Below are positions 47,867-58,789 of a stretch of DNA of 64,000 nt, in pieces. The notes below the pieces were generated by a model, which had not been told where the DNA came from, did not search any database, and saw nothing but the letters and a program-made list of their open reading frames with translations. Where the stretch lies: the NCBI GenBank assembly GCA_019614645.1, contig JABWDB010000009.1, forward strand, positions 124,001-188,000, given 5' to 3'. Numbering within the stretch: position 1 is the stretch's first letter; every line of letters begins with the position of its first letter. Both the position numbers and the translations under genes were made by a program. This DNA is from Stratiolaelaps scimitus (Eukaryota > Arthropoda > Arachnida > Mesostigmata > Laelapidae).

Positions 47867-48231
47867 CGGAACTGCAAGTAAGTTTAAGTTGTTATAGTTG
47901 CTACAAATAGCCTCGAATAGGGTCTCGATTGTACTGCGAGATAACAAGTGATAATTAGCAATCTTAAGACAGATTAGCGCATTACGTTGCCTTTTGCAGA
48001 TACCCAACCTAATTTCTCCCCAGTAGCAGCAGCAGCAGTAACAAGCGTTCGATCACAACACGTTGCAACGAAATGACCGAGCGGAATTGTCAACTGCCTC
48101 CTTAGGTTGCGTTTCATCTGCCCTTTGTCCATCCGCTCATTTTATTACGATGAAGTTTATATCGGCGGCAGCAACAACGACAACAACAATAGCGGCAGAA
48201 CCAGCGGGCAGAAACACGACGGACAGCGGTG

Positions 48232-48287
48232 ATGCGGCTCCTGCTGCTACTGCTCGCCGTAGTCGTGGCGGCGTCCGTGAACAGCAG
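48232..48287 (+). CDS. Start exon with a signal peptide
   Basis: ATG at 48232 opens M-R-L-L-L-L-L-L-A-V-V-V-A-A-S-V-N-S, a textbook signal peptide with an A-A-S cleavage region. It is cut after two bases of the next codon by a donor CAG|GTTAGG at 48287/48288. If spliced there, the mature protein starts in a later exon that I cannot place. A second ATG at 48150 in another frame overlaps it through the same donor, giving a T- and A-rich peptide. That upstream frame is either the true start or an inhibiting upstream ORF. Confidence 0.4.
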
Positions 48288-49495
48288 GTTAGGCTCAGGG
48301 CGGAGGATAGATGAGGTGAACTGACGCTCAGCTCGGTTCGTCGAGGTCCGGGAGGCGCCCCAGAGGTCCTCTTTCAGCTCTTCTCTATGACAGTTCGCCT
48401 GGGTCGGCGGTGCACGGCCGGGTTCTCAGGCTCCGTGCAGGCTCTACGCACAGTCGAGGCAGGGCCGTATCGAGCCCGTACCTGTCGACTTTTACTTTCG
48501 CTGCCTTCACCGCCGGATTGTGCAGACGACGTCGCTTGTGGTTTTCTTTTTTGAGACTCGGCGTATGTGTGCTTCACTTGTTTCTTTCGGTCGTTCCCTC
48601 GCTGTGTCTTCTTGATCTTCGTCCTCGCCGTCTTTTTCTCCGTGCGACCGATGGCGCTGCTGATCAGCTGGTGAGTCAAGCCGGGGAACTAGGTTGGCGT
48701 TTCAAGCGCAGCTTTAAGCCGTTTTTGTGCTCGGTGCCGACCTGCTCCGCAGTGTCCAGCAGCGGCGTAACCCGAGACGGGGCCAGATCTTCGTGGTAGC
48801 TACGGAGCAACGAGACTCTCGTTCTGGATCTCGCTCCTATCCTATCCTAGCGTCGTCCCCTCCCCCCGCGCCTGTCGATGTCGACCACCTCGGTCTGCAG
48901 CCGCCACACTTTACTAGCCTTGTCTTTGACTGATTCCCCCCTCTCGTGCAGCCCGCAATACGCTTAGGCGTAAGTGGTGTATGACTGGCAGCCCGTTGTC
49001 GTCGTGCCCGTTTCGGTCGTGTCGTGAGCTCGTAGACGAACGCCGCCGGCATCCGTGTATGCGGTCGCGAAGGCGCTGCCGATCTTAACATGACAGCGGT
49101 AGCGGTGGTGGCGGCAGCAACAACAGAACTGCCGTGCTGCTCTCGACGATTGTCGCTGTTGACGCAATGGGGTCGGGTCAGTCGCGCTCAGATCGACGCT
49201 AGCGGATCCCCGGGGCGGGAGGTCAACGCTGTGGGCGACTGACTATCCGGCGCGGACGACAGGGTCCTGAGCAAAGGACAAACAACATGAACGCCGGCCA
49301 CTGCCTGCCAACAGGGTCGTGCGAGTGGGGTCGACATCATGTGGCGACTGCGCGACACATCTTCGGCGTCGACGCCACCGCCGCAATCGAGTGAGTCAGC
49401 GCATCGCTTGCCGCCGTCGTAGCTGGCCGCGTAGCGACGGCAGCAGCTGAGACGCTGAGCTCCGACGATGAAGAACGAATCGCTCGTTTGAAAGA

Positions 49496-49509
49496 TTAGG
49501 TTAGGTTAG
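49496..49509 (+). repeat. Short interstitial TTAGG run
   Basis: TTAGGTTAGGTTAG, about two and a half units of the arthropod telomere repeat, inside ordinary sequence. Confidence 0.6.
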
Positions 49510-49778
49510 ATCACTGTGCGCAGTGAAGGAACAGAGGTACGAGTTGGCCAGGACCCCCGGTAGGCAGCAGGCAGGCATAGATTCCCGGTGAGACAAAGTG
49601 TCTCAGCCAGTTGAGCGTTCATGGTTCATCAATCTGAACTATCTGCGCCTTCTTTAACTCGGCTGAGTGTGAGTTTGTTCACGCAATGCCTCTCCTCGCT
49701 TCTTTCGATTGGAATGTCGTTCGTGTCGTCTTCGTGGCTGTAGCTCTCGAGCGATGAAGTGCCTTGTCGTGTGTAGAG

Positions 49779-49810
49779 ATATATATATATATATATACAT
49801 ATATACATAT
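49779..49810. repeat. (TA)n
   Basis: TA tract with two CA interruptions. Confidence 0.9.
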
Positions 49811-50115
49811 CCTGTCCGGAGGTGGCCATAAGGCGGCATCAGACCGTAGTAGGACACAAGTATTATAGGATCCAAGTAGCTCTCCTCTGTGAAGGAGGAC
49901 CTGATCACAGGGTGACCTGATCGCAGATACACGCATCTAAATAGTTCAAGCGACCTCCTGGGACGGTCTCAGGCGGGGGCGATCGCCGCCAGCCACTGGT
50001 CGACCTGAGCGTCAGCCATGCCCTTTGAATAGTTCTCACACGGACACAGAGTGGTGCGCTGAAAGATGACCAGCCAAAAGTATTCGATATATTCTGGTGT
50101 GTCTGTGCGCTGTGG

Positions 50116-50457
50116 TCAGCCCCACCAAGCAACGAACGGTTTGTCCGCGATTCGATTACACGATCGAACATCGGCATACGTAAGACGAGGCTCGACGATG
50201 ACCCAAGGCCCAATGACAATGAGAAACTGAACAAGCGTAGACCCAACCCGAGGACTATCGCCTCGTCGAAAGTTAACCTCGACTGAGACTGAATAAATAC
50301 GCCCGAAGGAGCAGGCAAAGTCAAAAGCGCGCGGGTCAAAAGTAGCCCAAGGGAGCAGAACAACAATGAGGATGCTGACGGCCGGGACAAAACCCTCGAC
50401 GAGGAGACACCGCCAAAAGATGGCCCATCTACCACCACGCGACGACAGAATAGCCAC
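50116..50457 (-). CDS. Unrecognised hydrophobic frame
   Basis: The minus frame is open to TGA at 50116 and codes two hydrophobic stretches (V-S-I-L-I-V-V-L-L-P-W and L-V-Q-F-L-I-V-I-G-P-W-V-I-V) of membrane type. No ATG starts it; CGTGGTGGTAG could be an acceptor. A 207-codon Ser-rich frame (50528-49905) and a plus frame (50366-50734) overlap, so the true coding frame is unsettled. Confidence 0.2.
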   Translation of the reverse strand: MAILSSRGGRWAIFWRCLLVEGFVPAVSILIVVLLPWATFDPRAFDFACSFGRIYSVSVEVNFRRGDSPRVGSTLVQFLIVIGPWVIVEPRLTYADVRSCNRIADKPFVAWWG

Positions 50458-50843
50458 TCGAAGGGACGTGACGAGCAGTCAGTGCCATAGACGAGAGACA
50501 ACGGCGAGGCGAAGTCACAAACGAACAATCAACGCTGAAGGTCATCACAGCCCTCGATCTCTCGCAGCGTCGCGGGATGATCATGATGATGATGAGTCAC
50601 TACTGACAAAAGACACTGTTTGTTATCCTGTTTGTAGCCCCTTTCTCATACATATGCTGTATTCGCCTACTCCAGAGACTCGTAACTGGCAACTGGCTTT
50701 TATGGATGCGAAAGCTGAAACCGTTCTTTCCTAGCCTAAACGAAGATGGAGTTAGGTCGATCAAGCGAGGGGTTTTCAGGCTCCGGGCGTTCGAGGGTGT
50801 CTCTTGGCCGGCGGCGGGCGGCGGCGGCGCCGCTAGGTGTGAT

Positions 50844-50862
50844 ATTTGCTGCTGCTGCTGCC
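50844..50862. repeat. (CTG)n
   Basis: CTG triplets followed by CCG. Confidence 0.75.
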
Positions 50863-51458
50863 GCCGCTGCTGTCTGCAGTTACTGCCGCTGTTGTTGATT
50901 GCAACGACACTGACGGTGACAATGATGATATTGATAATGTCGATGGGTGTTGCTCCGTTGAATCGTCAGCCGCGATCGTTCCACCGTTTTCCCTAAGCCT
51001 GCAGGCCATATACTCTGTACATAGGCCGGCTGGGACCTGGGAACGAGTTAACGCGACTTCAACTTCACTTTCTCCTTGCAGTGTGTCACCCAGTCGAGCG
51101 ACCGTCCCAGAACAAACGACGCCATGTTCATTTTCTACCCACGAGCCAACGGTAGAACGACACCCATTGGATCCCCTTTTTTTTGTTCTGCAAGTGGCAG
51201 CCGTTTCAGCTACCGGCTGCCGCCCGTGGCAGCGCTGCAAGCCAATGGTGCAAGTCGTTCGTAGCCGCTCGACCTGCAGCTGCTTCGCGCGTGGCGACCG
51301 TCCTCGACGCTCTGACAGACAGACCGAGAGCCAACTAGCCTTGCCTAGCTAGCCGAGTATAACCCGCTCTAGTCTAGAGACGACGACCCGCAGACGGCGC
51401 GTGGTTGTTGTTCGCGTCATAAGTCAAAGTTGACAGCCCCAACACAGCCCCCGAATTT

Positions 51459-51529
51459 CTCTCTCTCCCTCTCTCTCCTTTCTTTCCCTCCCTCGGGCAG
51501 AGAAACAGAGAGACAGAGAGAGCGAGAGG
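51459..51529. repeat. (CT)n followed by (GA)n
   Basis: CT-rich at 51459-51490 and GA-rich at 51499-51529; largely complementary, so a hairpin or triplex-forming tract. Confidence 0.8.
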
Positions 51530-51756
51530 TGACTAAAGAAGTAAGTTGCTCTCGCTAAAGTTGCTTACTGTAATATGCATACCGCTGTGACAATGACTCT
51601 CGATGGCGGGCGGGCGGGCCGGCCGTGCGCCAAGGCCAAGGATGCATCGGGTTTCTCCCATCTCGGCCGTTCAGCCAGGCCCACTGTGTTGCAATGTGCG
51701 CCTATCGCACCGCCTTGCAGTGGAGACATCTCAGGCTGTGGCACATACAAACAGCT

Positions 51757-51776
51757 CTCAGCTGAGCTCAGCTGAG
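51757..51776. repeat. Tandem palindrome
   Basis: The 10-base palindrome CTCAGCTGAG occurs twice in direct succession, so the whole 20 bases are also palindromic. Confidence 0.8.
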
Positions 51777-51855
51777 CAGCGTCATTGCTGCCTGCGCTGC
51801 GTGCTACTGAGCGGTGTCACCGCTGCCATCACAACGTTCGTCTCATCGTTTTGCA

Positions 51856-52242
51856 TTAGTCAATCGCGGCGGCATCGGCGGTGGCGGGAGCGGCGATGGC
51901 ATTTGAGCTCGCAAAGGCGCAAGACAAACCCTTGCGGTGTACGACATCACCCGGTGCTCCCCGCCTCGTCCTCGACTTCGCCGCCGTAGACCTCTGGGTG
52001 TCCTGGGTGACTTTGCTGTACGGCCATACGCCGCCGCCGCCTGCTCTGAAGAACGCGCTCGGCCCGATCGGTTGTTCGTGTGGATGAAGCCTCGGCGGCG
52101 GCACATCTCGCAGTTGCCGAACTGGGCTCGAGGGCCATGCTCTGCGCGGTGCTGTGAACTCGGCCGCCGCTAGTCGTGTCTCGCTGTCGCGGCGAAGAAA
52201 GCGGCTCTGATCGAGGAGCAGGTGAAGTCTCTCCTGGGTCAT
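51856..52242 (-). CDS. Unrecognised 128-codon frame with true ATG
   Basis: ATG at 52242 in good context (ACCATGA) opens M-T-Q-E-R-L-H-L-L-L-D-Q-S-R, then an Arg/Ala/Pro-rich stretch to a stop at 51856. A plus frame (51881-52087) is also open. The DNA is GC-rich, where long frames arise easily. Confidence 0.18.
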   Translation of the reverse strand: MTQERLHLLLDQSRFLRRDSETRLAAAEFTAPRRAWPSSPVRQLRDVPPPRLHPHEQPIGPSAFFRAGGGGVWPYSKVTQDTQRSTAAKSRTRRGAPGDVVHRKGLSCAFASSNAIAAPATADAAAID

Positions 52243-53106
52243 GGTCTTCAGATGGCGGCTCGCTCTATATGTTTCGTTGGCGCTAGACCTCTCTCGCTAG
52301 TCCTCTCTCTCTCGATCGACGTTGCCTATCGCGCTGTTTAGTGCTACCCATTTGTGGGTAGAAGTTCGCGGAGAACGGGCCAGAGAAGCTGTTCTACTTT
52401 ATTTATCGATGTAGTATGCTCTGGTCGTCTGACGACGCCTCGAACGATCGGGGAGCACCGCAACTAGAATCTCAGCTTCGGCTCACTCAGGGCAGCACCA
52501 TCCTCCGACAGAAGTTTACGAACTGTTCGGACTACACAATGTTAGTAGCATTCGTAATTAAATTGACTGTCTAAATGGCACTATGCTGCCCTGGCATTGC
52601 AATATAACAGGATTATGCCGTCACCTCGGGTTCGATATTCCTTCGAATACTGTTATGTCCGACAAATCACCGATGAACTGAATCATCATCGAGAGAGCAA
52701 GGTATTGATGGGCGAGTTTACTTATAGCCGCTCTGATTTTTGCTAAGATAAGCTCGTTACTGCCTGACTACAAGTGAAAACTACCAGACCATGGGGGATT
52801 GCAATGCGGCAACGATCTCTTCCGCCCAGTGTCATTTAATAACTATTTTATGGAAGGTCCTATTTCGAAAACTTGTGATTTACATTAACCACGGAACGCT
52901 AGTGCAGCCCTCGTAAAAAGAAAGCGTGTATGTTCTGGACACAGTAATTAATTCTGTGTAATAGCCAATTAGCGGAACCATGCGGCTCTGCGGGAATCTC
53001 CCGTCAGGTTCCACCCTATAATCAATACGAGTTTAACCGCAGACATTCACACCAGGAAAATATGCATCGAATAGGAAGGTGAAATCGTTGTTTTAAAATC
53101 ATCTGA

Positions 53107-53112
53107 TTTATT
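53107..53112 (-). promoter_or_regulatory. Poly(A) signal AATAAA
   Basis: TTTATT on plus is AATAAA on minus, about 40 bases past the TGA of the terminal exon at 53153. Its position is right for 3' end formation of that gene. Confidence 0.5.
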
Positions 53113-53152
53113 CTTTACCTCTTCCCGGTTCCGAGGTCGTTCTGTGATTAGC

Positions 53153-53698
53153 TCAAACATCAGAACAGAACGTCAGTTTATCGTCGAGGTGAACTGCGCC
53201 GGTTGAATTCGATCTTCCGCCGGATAGCCGAAGATGATGAGAAATGCTATTCTGAGACAGCCCACCGTTAGTGACGCCACCGGTCGAAGAGAGCATCGCG
53301 CTCGAAAACCCGTTACTCGAGGAGGCCGTCCCGACGAACGCGTGCACCCGGTAACCTCGTGCGGAGCACGCGTCGGCAGGTGCTCGAAAACCGAGACGTG
53401 GCCGAGGCGGGGGGTCGCGATGAGGCCTCGATCGACGAACGACATGAACTCTTGGCTGTCGATCAAAGCGGATCCGATCTGGTGGGCTGGGTTCGGGTTT
53501 TGGTTACCGTTCGATTCTGCAGGTTCACAGGCGGTTGCATTGACCGAAGGGGTGCTCTCTTCGAGGAATACAGACGCCTCTTCATGGGGTTGCCGCACAG
53601 TAGCCAGCGAACAGCGCGAGCCAGACAGATTTGCAGGCGCATAGGTAGATCGAGCGGCAGCCTACCTAGAGCGCGTAAGCTGTTCGGCTCTTCAGTTG
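53153..53698 (-). CDS. 3' terminal exon region, unknown protein with PDZ-ligand-like C terminus
   Basis: On the minus strand a pyrimidine-rich acceptor (TTTCTTTCATCTCCTTCAG) ends at 53699. The last 64 codons end in F-C-S-D-V and a TGA at 53155-53153, with AATAAA about 40 bases on. S-x-V at the very end is the class I PDZ ligand pattern of receptor and channel tails. The open frame changes twice: one frame at about 53698-53560 (basic, with R-W-L-L-C-G), a second at about 53600-53350 (S, E, N, P-rich, unstructured), and a third at 53350-53153 (S, G, N-rich). A 104-base intron 53355-53252 (GAG|GTTACC to CTCAG|AAT) would join the second to the third in frame. The first junction is unresolved. A small indel in the sequence is the alternative. 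The protein family is not recognised. Confidence 0.5.
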
Positions 53699-54259
53699 CT
53701 GAAGGAGATGAAAGAAATGGCAGGTTAAGCAGTGAAAAGTTGACGCTGGAGAGGCTCAGAGAAAGGCTGATATGTAGAACACTGCGTTCATGTGGCTCGA
53801 CGATTGTAAGCAGGTCACACCCGGCCGGCATTTGGCGGCATTGGCTCAGCGATAGCAACAAATAAACTGATGGGCTTCATCATCCACGATGAGTTGCGCG
53901 GCTAACGGTAACAGTCAGACGGTGCGTCGTGCAAGTCAATGTTGGGCAATACTACTATGCTGGGAGTCTTCGTGTTTCCATGGGTCAGAGCGAATGTGCC
54001 ATTAATGCTAAACCTGATCGCTACCGTTACTCTTGTGAAGATATCGCCGAGACGCGCCAAGCATCATTGTGGACTCTGCCCGCTAATATAGCTTAATAAT
54101 AATTATTGTTCTTTCTTATTCTAATCATGAGTGTTTGTCGTTTTGCGAACTCTTCATTAGTTTCATATTTACGCTGGTAGAATAATTTGCTAATTTTGCA
54201 TGATCTGCTTAAGGGGCAATGCAGGACCCTGTGGGCAGTCGAGTACGGACTGAAAACAC
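53699..54259. other. Intron-like
   Basis: Contains the acceptor of the minus terminal exon at its left edge; AT-rich beyond. Confidence 0.4.
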
Positions 54260-54454
54260 ATGAAAATGACAAATTATTGTCGAATTTCGACGTTTAGCAA
54301 AACGATGAAAGATAAGCCGAAGCGTCCAAATGATCGGTCACAAGAATTTGCCACAGCGATGCCGCCTATGACGACTCTCTCCGATAGCTCTTCAGTGATA
54401 TCAACTTTGGTGAAGCCGAACCTTTGTTTCCTTCGTGGAAATCACAATGTTCTC
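54260..54454 (+). CDS. Possible start exon
   Basis: ATG 54260 (a second ATG two codons later) opens 65 codons to a donor-like CTC|GTGAGT at 54454/54455; unspliced, it ends at 54478. The reading is basic then Ser/Thr-rich, 57% purine-first, and no long frame opposes it. ATG context is ordinary. Confidence 0.25.
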
Positions 54455-55084
54455 GTGAGTCGTTTGATCTCGAACTGATACCTTCTCCCTCTATCATCGT
54501 TATCATCACATAGCGTACACATGTGGCCATGGAAGCGGTGTACATTAGATCTTCGCAATCGGCAGTTATCCATTCAAATCGAAATATGTGAACAGTGTCT
54601 CCGACGAGTCGCGAGGCCGCGGCTTCTCTCTACTCCCTAATTATGACTGAAAGTGAATCTGCTGCCGATGCCGCCACCGCCACCGCCGGGGCGCTGCACG
54701 CGGTGGTTTGTGCAACTGCTTTCGGCTCCGATCTGGCTGCACCTCACTATGAGTCATACCTATTCGGGCAGAGGAACGACCCCTTTTCCTCTCTCGTTCT
54801 TCGTTTGTAGATTCGTTCTCGCTTGCTTTCTCTCGAGAGTGAAACTTTTGCGAATCTTGCCAGCCAGCCAGCCAACGGCATGAGCGGCCGCCATAGCGAT
54901 AGTCAGCCTACAGCACCACCCCCGCAGATCGTGCAGTGCCTCCGCGCGGATCACTTTGGGTGGGTTTGCTCGTTCGCTTTCCTGTCTGCTTTCGCAACGC
55001 CCCCAGCTTTACCCCGTTGTCTCTACACTTGCATACTCTCTGCTGTCACCCGTCAGCTCGCTCGCTCGCCAGACTTCGTTTAAG

Positions 55085-55110
55085 CGAGAGAGAGAGAGAG
55101 AGAGAGAGAG
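55085..55110. repeat. (GA)n
   Basis: Pure GA tract; another short one lies at 55549-55565. Confidence 0.9.
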
Positions 55111-56323
55111 ATATCGAGAAAGAGAAGATCGGTGCAGGCAGGCGAGCGTTTCCATTCGCCCCCAAGGAGCTGCTTTAACATGGGAACTCGCACAGCACGT
55201 TCTAGTGCAAAGCTAGTCTGAGCGAGCTGGCAGCAGCTAGCCGAGCCTAAGCAGTAGGTGGACGCTCGCTGTGTAGAGGAGTTTCAGGGGGAACGCTGGG
55301 GTGGCAGTTGGCTCTGATGGGGTGGATCAAGGTGGGGCACGTGCCCACCGCGTTAGACCAACCCAGCCGAGAAGAGCGTCTGGCCCATTTTCCCCGACGA
55401 CCTCGCAACGGCTCTACCAGCAGCAGATTCCTCAAAAAAAGAGCACATTATGCACACGACACCCTTTACACACAGATAGCCAGCGTACTGTGCGGAGAGA
55501 GTCGCCCATTGGCAAGACCCAAATCGACCCTCGGAGTCGCGCGCATACAGAGAGAGAGAGAGAGACCCGGAGAGACTGGAGCACATATTTAGACGAAGCC
55601 TACTGCTAAATCCCTTTGAAGGGTAAGCGGAGGCGGGGTTAAAAATAGCCACATTATAATAGAAGCTGGTTAGTATCGCGTCGATCTCTCTCCCTTCGCA
55701 CTCTATCCTCAGACGCGATGCTTATAAAACGAGTTGTCTCTATGTGCGTTATATGTATCGTACAATAAGCTAAATCGTCACAATGTAAGCTATTATACTT
55801 TATATGTGAGTCTGTATAGGAGAAAGGAACTGTCGCTTTACAACTCCGTATGCAACAGTGACTACCACGAGATGATACGGCGTCTAACAATATCACGCAG
55901 CATAACATGTGATTATAACATGATCATAATCATATGATATTACAGTAGGTGCGCTAATTAGTGCTGTCACAGTGGCTCAAAGTATGTTTTTGTCTCAAAT
56001 GACGAACCACATGAGCGGCGCTAGCGGAACCACACCTGACGCATCGTTGCTACTCAATGTTGCTAGGTGGCGGCCGAACCCCCGGCTTCAGCTCGCCTGT
56101 CAGTCAATCAGCGAGAGGTATCAGCCGCAACAGCCGGCAATAGTCGTTGCTGTACTAGTTGCCGTTGTTCTACGTAGCGCCAATAGGAAGAGCGGGCCAG
56201 ATAGCCCCGTTTCAAGGAGCCGCTAACGAGCGTTCGATTCTTCTGGGTTGTCCACGGCGGAGACATCCGTCGACCATCGAACGTTGTCGATCTCACCTGG
56301 ATGAAGCCACGAACGAACTAACT

Positions 56324-56370
56324 CACTCTCTCTCTCTCTCTGTCTCTCTCGCTCGCTCGCTCGTTCTCTG
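56324..56370. repeat. (CT)n(CTCG)n
   Basis: CT tract ending in CTCG tetramers. Confidence 0.85.
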
Positions 56371-56480
56371 AGATCATCAGCGTCATCGGTGGTACGCGAG
56401 GCGGGCGATCCGCGGGGCGAATTTCGCCCGATTTCGTGACGAGCAGATCGAATTTGATACATTTTGTCAAAAGCATCAGA

Positions 56481-56717
56481 ATGGCAGATAACGGTGACGA
56501 TGGACACCGCAAACGCCCGGGAGTCCGACCGCGCGAAACGCCTGCTCAAGATGAAGTCCGAGCCACGGCCCGTGTTGCCGTGGGTCTTGACATCACTGAT
56601 CATCACGAGTTGAACCGGCGGAGCCTGACGGAGCGGCTGACGAGGAGTAATCGCTTCGGGTTCCGATCACCGAGTTCCGTGGGTCCAGATGACTGCCTCG
56701 TCCCGTTTCTCCTTTAA
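56481..56717 (+). CDS. Possible start exon with strong ATG context
   Basis: ATG 56481 lies in AGAATGG. The frame reads M-A-D-N-G-D-D-G-H-R-K-R-P then an R/E-rich stretch, to TAA at 56717. Minus frames (56223-56606 and 56593-56958) cover the same bases and look about as good, so this is one of two or three readings. Confidence 0.22.
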   Translation: MADNGDDGHRKRPGVRPRETPAQDEVRATARVAVGLDITDHHELNRRSLTERLTRSNRFGFRSPSSVGPDDCLVPFLL

Positions 56718-56957
56718 AGATGGACACTGTGATTGATTCCGTAGTGCGCGTTTTAATAACACCCAGCGCACAGCTTTTTTGGGTTCGTCTGCACGAACTG
56801 TGTGTATATTCCTGGTTCGCGCGCCGGTTTGAATTCGCTGTGAATGAAGTCTGCGCGAAGTTGTTGGTACGTTCAGATCGACCAGCGTCGAGCGACTGCG
56901 ACAAGAGCCCCTGGAAACCGGGTGTGATTTCGACACAGTTTGAAATTAGCCTTGCCA

Positions 56958-57036
56958 CTATTATTATTATTATTTTTATTCGCTGATATCGCCGCCGCTG
57001 TTTTATCTTCGTTATTCTTATTATTATAATTATTAA
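56958..57036. repeat. Imperfect (ATT)n
   Basis: ATT triplets at 56958-56978 and again near 57012-57036. Confidence 0.75.
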
Positions 57037-57441
57037 TCGAAATATTATTGTCAGTGCGACGACACGCTTCGACTAATTAGTCGACATGGATATGATATCT
57101 GAAATGATGGCGGGCGACTCACATTTCGTAGCTCTAGAGACGAGCGGCGTTTTGACAGGCAAGTGCCTGCGAAGCGTAGTGACACGCACCGTGAGTGATA
57201 CAGTAACAAGCTGAAATCTAACGTCCGAAGTCGATTATCTGATACGTTGGTCTCAGCAAGAGACGGTAACTCTCACCTGTTGAGCAGTCAGTCGGTTGTG
57301 CTACAATGCCTGTGTATTAGTGTAATCCTGCCTTGTATCCAACAGCAAATACGTCGAAACAAGTTGCCAGTGAGCAGCACGCAACAAACTACCACTTCGT
57401 TAGCGTTGGCAGGCAATCTAGCTCCAAAATCAACCTCTAAG

Positions 57442-57443
<2 letters not shown>

Positions 57444-57478
<35 letters not shown>

Positions 57479-57479
57479 T
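57444..57479. repeat. (TA)n
   Basis: TA tract with one CA. Confidence 0.95.
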
Positions 57480-57959
57480 GTGGTATTATTATGAACATAT
57501 TCTATGTCTTGATGCTTAGTGGATATAGTATTTTCGTCCGCCTGTCTATCTGTGTGGTTTTCTGTTGATCATCGAATGTTTGTACGTCTGTTTGTTGCTG
57601 GTCATCAGAGACGATCGGTTGCGGTTGCCGCCGCCGTCGGTACGAACGGATTGTGTCGGATTTTGCCTTTTCTACCTCTTCTATACAGTCAGTTCTGCAC
57701 AGGGACAGGGCGTTTCACAGCGCCATCAGTGGTGCTGACGTATAGTGCTGCTGATCAGAAATAATAGTGCTTCTGCGGTCGCTGCCAAGTGCTAACCAGA
57801 AGGAGGGTCGACCGTTTGGTCATTTGGCAAAGTGGACATTGTCCTGTACTTCGCTGTTGCTATTGTCGACAACGAGCGACCAAACGAAGAAGGTTTCTGT
57901 TGTCGGGCGCCTCCCTCTCAGTCTGCCAGTATCTCTGGATGTCTCTGCTGCTCCTCACC

Positions 57960-57995
57960 GAGAGAGAGAGAGAGGCAGAGAGAGAGGGAGAGAGT
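57960..57995. repeat. (GA)n
   Basis: GA tract with GGC and GGG interruptions. Confidence 0.85.
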
Positions 57996-58044
57996 GGCGT
58001 CTTGGTGATATCTGCTCAGTTTTTTTTTCGTGGAGGCGTTGCTG

Positions 58045-58086
58045 GTGTTGTTGTTGCTGTTGCTGCTGCCTTTGTCGTCGTCGTCC
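58045..58086. repeat. (GTT)n(GCT)n(GTC)n
   Basis: Compound triplet repeat. Confidence 0.8.
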
Positions 58087-58516
58087 CCTCATCCTCACCA
58101 TCGCATCCAGCAGCTAGCACAGACGATCAACAGCTGTAGTAGCCGTGGAACGGCACACACCGGGTCACAAACGATTATGTGACCGGCGACGTAACGCCAG
58201 TCCCGGCTTCGTCGTGGAGTATTCCTCGCTGTCCAGGAAATATCCAACCAGTCACATTTCGATAGCTGTCGAAGCCATCTGAGGTGAAGAGCAGGGAAGA
58301 CGTGCCAACAAGAAGAAGTGTCACTTGTTGCTTGCCTCACCCTTGCTTTCCTTGCCTGGCTGTTCGATGTGTCTCGCTCGTCTTGAGCCGCCGGCACCCG
58401 TGTGTGCACGATGTAGCTAGGGCGTAGCTTACACTGTCGAGAGATGCAGCTTGACTTAGAGAACAAGAGCCAAATCTGACCGCAGCAACGGTGACACCTG
58501 GCGAAAGCGGGTGCAC

Positions 58517-58542
58517 AGAGGGAGAGAGAGAGAGAGAGAGAG
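58517..58542. repeat. (GA)n
   Basis: GA tract. Confidence 0.85.
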
Positions 58543-58789
58543 TCGCAGTCATCGACGGTCATCATGTTCCGCCATCGCCCAAAGCCCACAGAGTTCACGA
58601 GCCCACAGGAACGCGGCCGTACGCCAAACGCTTATGCCAGAACGCATGTCTCTATCCGCCTGTGTCCCTCGTGATCGGCGTCACCCGATCGTCCTTCTAG
58701 GCCGGCTCTGTCCCCGTGACAAGACACACCGCCTTGCCTGCCGATCTTCACGATATTCCTGGCGAGAATAATTTCTGCTGTGGCGAGTT

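Larger units (their letters stand above)
48288..50115. other. GC-rich, probably intron of the signal-peptide gene
   Basis: A Lys/Arg-rich minus frame (48374-48679) has a donor-like CGACAG|GTACGG but faces a plus frame of similar length. The TTAGG run and a TA tract follow. Confidence 0.3.
50740..53106. other. GC-rich left part, AT-richer right part
   Basis: Plus (50846-51352, 168 codons) and minus (50833-51240, 135 codons) frames overlap and neither can be preferred. 52.3-53.1 kb shows nothing; it would be downstream of the minus terminal exon. Confidence 0.35.
54455..56480. other. Spacer or intron
   Basis: GA and CT repeats. A short Ala/Ser frame at 54643-54810 begins with ATG, without other support. 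Confidence 0.35.
56718..58789. other. Repeat-rich spacer
   Basis: ATT, TA, GA and GTT repeats. A Ser/Thr-rich minus frame (56593-56958) reaches in from the left. Confidence 0.35.

Noticed and set aside
49905..50528. 207-codon Ser-rich minus frame
   Set aside because: Overlaps another minus frame with better codon pattern; composition is what GC-rich shadow frames give.
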